Assembly (NCBI GenBank): GCA_027307235.1
Contig: DAHUXH010000002.1
Coordinates: 18,706 to 82,705, forward strand
Reading direction: 5' to 3'
From: Vulcanimicrobiota bacterium
GTDB taxonomy: Bacteria; Vulcanimicrobiota; Vulcanimicrobiia; Vulcanimicrobiales; Vulcanimicrobiaceae
Length of the DNA: 64,000 nucleotides
Part shown: one piece after another, positions 61,778 through 64,000 of the stretch
Layout of the letters: each line of letters starts with the position of its first letter
How positions within the stretch are numbered: position 1 is the stretch's first letter
The notes under the pieces: model-generated
Told to the model about the DNA's origin: nothing
What the model saw: the letters and a program-made list of their open reading frames with translations, nothing else
The model's database searches: none
Program-made: the position numbers and the translations under genes

Positions 61778-63448
61778 TCAGGATTCGTTCTCAGCGGGCG
61801 GGATGAATGCGGACAACTGAAGCTGCGTGCTCTCGTCAACGCGCTGCGCCTCGGCAAGTACCTCAAGGCTCATAGGAATCTCTAGTCGCTTGCCCCGCTC
61901 GATAATGTCTTTGATAGTAACGATGCTAATGCGATCATAGGCGCGGCCCATCTCCTCGTGTGTGTATTGCCCGGCTGCCTTTGCCTCCTTGACCATCGGA
62001 CCACTCGGTGGTTCGAGGGTAATCAATATCGCGAGAGCCGCTTGTTCCCGCCCCATGTCGCCACGAAGCGTTGCAATATCACCGCGTTTTACCCCACCAG
62101 ATTTCACCTGGAAAATGATTTTGGCGTTATCTGTTCTTCCAGTCATGAAAAACGCCCGCGCGTCGATTCCGGCGTCTGCGCCCTTCTTCTCGTTTATTAC
62201 AGCTCGATTGTTAGTGTATGTTAGAACCGCCCACTTTTCGAACTCTTTCCGCAACCTGTCGTCCTTCTTGTGAGCGAGTGCCTCGGCGGATTCCATGTCG
62301 CGGGGAATGCCGTCGATATGGACAGCATTTACCATGATCGGCCCAAAGGCTTTCTCTAGTCGTCGTAATACGAGGGAAACAGATTGGTAGGTGATGTCCA
62401 TGCCAATCCACTTTCGCTTCAACCTTTGGGCAACAGCGACTGTCGTTCCGCATCCGCAATAGGCGTCTAGTACGGTGTCGCCTTCATTGCTAGAGGCCCT
62501 GATAATCCTTTCCAGGAGTTCCTCGGGCTTTTGTGTCGGGAATCCGAGTCGCTCGCGCGACACCTGGTTTATCGGCGATATGTTCCAGAAGTCAACCTGC
62601 GCCTTACCGGCCTTCATGTAATAGCGCTGCACCAATTCAGGGTGATCTTGTTCCCACTTAGGGCTGACATCACGATGGCCTTTGATGGGGCTATCTTTGA
62701 GGAATCTCCCAATCAGGCGATAGCGTCCCTTTTCGTCCTCATACCGGAATTTGGCTTTGCCTTTGTCGTCCCACTCATCCAGAACATCCGCATAGTTAAA
62801 CGTGCGGTCACCAGTCTTTGAGTAGAAGAGCAGTGTGTCGTGTCGGCGCCCATACGCCTTTTTTGAAACGCGGCCGCCAAGTTCGTAGCACCAAGCAATT
62901 TCGTTGACAAAGTCGCCGCCCTGCGAACAAAAGACAGCATCGAGAATAATCTTCAAGTAGTGGCTCGATGTCGGATCGCAGTGAAGATAGAACGATCCAG
63001 TCGGCTTTAAGACGCGAAAGATTTCCGTTGCGCGTAAAGCCATACTCGTAAGGTACGCAAGGAGGCTGCCCTCACCAAGAACCTTGTGCAAGCCCTTAAT
63101 GAGTTCAACTAGCTGGGGCTGAAATCGCCCCTCAGCGTTTGCCAGAATCTCTCGGTGACCAGCAATTGCGAGATCATCCCATTTCCATGTGTCAATGAAA
63201 GCCTGGGCCTGAGCGCGATCTTCGTTGCCAACGTTATTATAGATTTGGTTGTAGTTTCTTTTCGAATTGAATGGCGGGTCTATGTAGCACAAGTCAACGG
63301 TCTCCGCTCGGATTTTCCTGCGCAGAATGTCAAGATTGTCGCCATAGTACAACGTGCTCACCCGGTATGTGTTCGCTCCTATCGCCGCTAATCCGCCTTC
63401 CGTTGGGCTTGCGTCAGGCGTCACGTTTTTCACGCATCCGCCTTCCAA
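61778..63448 (-). CDS. Beta-class DNA methyltransferase fused to a PD-(D/E)xK-like nuclease domain
   Basis: 556 residues. The N6/N4 amino-methyltransferase core has the catalytic DPPF at 57-60 before the AdoMet motif LDAYCGCGTT (327-336), the beta-class order. A C-terminal domain (about 405-540) has GADAGIDA (Asp429) and IIFQVKSGG (Gln447, Lys449), resembling an Mrr/PD-(D/E)xK nuclease with Gln in place of the usual Glu. It could be a single-chain restriction-modification enzyme. Lower GC than its neighbours and an adjacent transposase point to transfer. The start is uncertain because the frame overlaps the transposase by 19 bp. Confidence 0.85.
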   Translation of the reverse strand: MEGGCVKNVTPDASPTEGGLAAIGANTYRVSTLYYGDNLDILRRKIRAETVDLCYIDPPFNSKRNYNQIYNNVGNEDRAQAQAFIDTWKWDDLAIAGHREILANAEGRFQPQLVELIKGLHKVLGEGSLLAYLTSMALRATEIFRVLKPTGSFYLHCDPTSSHYLKIILDAVFCSQGGDFVNEIAWCYELGGRVSKKAYGRRHDTLLFYSKTGDRTFNYADVLDEWDDKGKAKFRYEDEKGRYRLIGRFLKDSPIKGHRDVSPKWEQDHPELVQRYYMKAGKAQVDFWNISPINQVSRERLGFPTQKPEELLERIIRASSNEGDTVLDAYCGCGTTVAVAQRLKRKWIGMDITYQSVSLVLRRLEKAFGPIMVNAVHIDGIPRDMESAEALAHKKDDRLRKEFEKWAVLTYTNNRAVINEKKGADAGIDARAFFMTGRTDNAKIIFQVKSGGVKRGDIATLRGDMGREQAALAILITLEPPSGPMVKEAKAAGQYTHEEMGRAYDRISIVTIKDIIERGKRLEIPMSLEVLAEAQRVDESTQLQLSAFIPPAENES

Positions 63449-63870
63449 AACGTCGCTTCGATCCCTAGTTCATAGATCGACTGCACCAGCACGCACAAGT
63501 TATGGCAGAGAACTTTACACAGAACCTCGTTTACCATCGCCGCAGCGCTCTTCGAGCGGATGCGACCGCCGAACTTCGACTTGATCATGTGAAACGTCGT
63601 TTCGACGTTGGAGCGACGGTGGTAGTGCCGGAGAAAGTCGTCCTTCCGGTAGTGGTAGTAGTGCAGCATCCGGTCCCACGTTTCGGACTTCTTGCGGCTT
63701 GCATCCACGGGGCGATTGAGGACCGTCGAAACTTTCGGCGCGATGAATGCTTCTGCTCCGCGCGCCGCTATCGCTTGCACGTTGGAGTCCGCAAGATAGC
63801 CTTTGTCGGCGGAGACGCGCAGCATGCTGAACTTCTTAGCCGATGATTCGAGCAGGGTCGCCCTCTGTGT
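63430..63870 (-). pseudogene. 5'-truncated IS4/IS5-superfamily DDE transposase
   Basis: The frame encodes the C-terminal part of a DDE transposase: LLESSAKKFSMLRVSADKGYL, which holds an expected catalytic Asp, and NVETTFHMIKSKFGG with the expected Glu, then CHNLCVLVQSIYELG. Upstream, an in-frame TAG at 63871-63873 blocks the frame, so the N-terminal catalytic part is missing or frameshifted. No terminal inverted repeats were recognised. It probably brought in, or was brought in with, the methyltransferase. Confidence 0.75.
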
Positions 63871-63873
63871 CTA

Positions 63874-64000
63874 TGATGGGTGAGACCAGCTAAACGGGAA
63901 AACTCATGAGGGCGAGTAAGGCTCCTGTTCATGTCATCCAACTCCGAAGTGCGATCGCGTGCAAAGCATCGTACCTTTCCTGCCGATGAAAAGGCGCGCA
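63874..64000. other. Window end, no gene recognised
   Basis: The last 127 bases contain short open frames on both strands but nothing with a recognisable domain. One minus-strand frame runs off the window edge and may be the rest of the interrupted insertion sequence. Confidence 0.4.

Noticed and set aside
61657..61780. FMN riboswitch upstream of ribBA
   Set aside because: The space between the promoter and ATG is only six bases, so no transcribed leader exists. The hairpin lies upstream of the promoter.
63906..63989. Small plus-strand ORF next to the transposase
   Set aside because: It has 27 codons, no ribosome site of note and no similarity that I recognise; probably insertion-sequence end DNA.

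Overview
The window is GC-rich, densely packed bacterial chromosome with short intergenic gaps and many ATGA, GTGA or TTGA stop/start overlaps. It carries core housekeeping genes (recG, thrS, tsaD, holA, six tRNAs) and biosynthetic operons (purine, methionine, riboflavin, one histidine step, pantothenate). The mixture of bacterial housekeeping genes with an archaeal-type PurP enzyme in the purine operon, unusual domain fusions, and promoters whose -10 box lies 6-9 nt before the start codon suggests a deep-branching, little-cultivated phylum. Candidatus Eremiobacterota (WPS-2) is my guess. That placement is inference; no rRNA is present to test it.

Layout. 1-8.2 kb: HAD fragment, M16 peptidase, recG, hisIE and a panE-like reductase (all minus), tRNA-Cys and tRNA-Gly, a membrane protein and a dienelactone hydrolase. 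8.3-12.0 kb: a tandem array of four periplasmic amino-acid-binding-protein paralogues plus a fifth, internally deleted copy, with no permease or ATPase beside them. 12.1-14.1 kb: tRNA-Phe, tRNA-Asp, tRNA-Val, a thioesterase, a GAF-GGDEF cyclase and a second tRNA-Val. 14.2-20.1 kb: desaturase, a secreted phosphoesterase and pstS-pstC-pstA (no pstB). The phosphoesterase and pstS share a direct-repeat motif that looks like a PHO box. 20.2-28.8 kb: thrS, a lipoprotein, an MFS transporter and tsaD, then a methionine operon (hom-metY-metX) preceded by a short Met/Cys-rich leader ORF and a strong hairpin. 28.7-36.9 kb: a large zinc protease, purM and a GNAT-purN fusion, then pepA, panB and bluB. 36.9-56.2 kb: purF, a Bax-inhibitor-1 protein, a radical SAM protein, then purD, guaA, tpx and a first PurP paralogue; a membrane-protein/glycosyltransferase pair; and the main run purB-purC-purL-purQ-purS-purP, with holA upstream. 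56.2-61.7 kb: a STAND-type ATPase, and a ribBA-ribH-zinc-ribbon-mtnA operon in which RibBA carries an N-terminal XRE helix-turn-helix. 61.8-64 kb: a compositionally different segment with a methyltransferase-nuclease fusion and a 5'-truncated transposase, probably acquired.

How it fits together. Most of de novo purine synthesis is encoded here. AICAR formylation could be done by the formate-dependent PurP; no purH, purO, free-standing purE or purK is present. Methionine synthesis runs homoserine to O-acetylhomoserine (MetX) to homocysteine (MetY), and the leader ORF suggests ribosome-mediated attenuation sensing Met and Cys. No gene-free stretch longer than about 300 bases was seen apart from the tRNA-bearing stretches around 6.5 kb and 12.1-12.5 kb.
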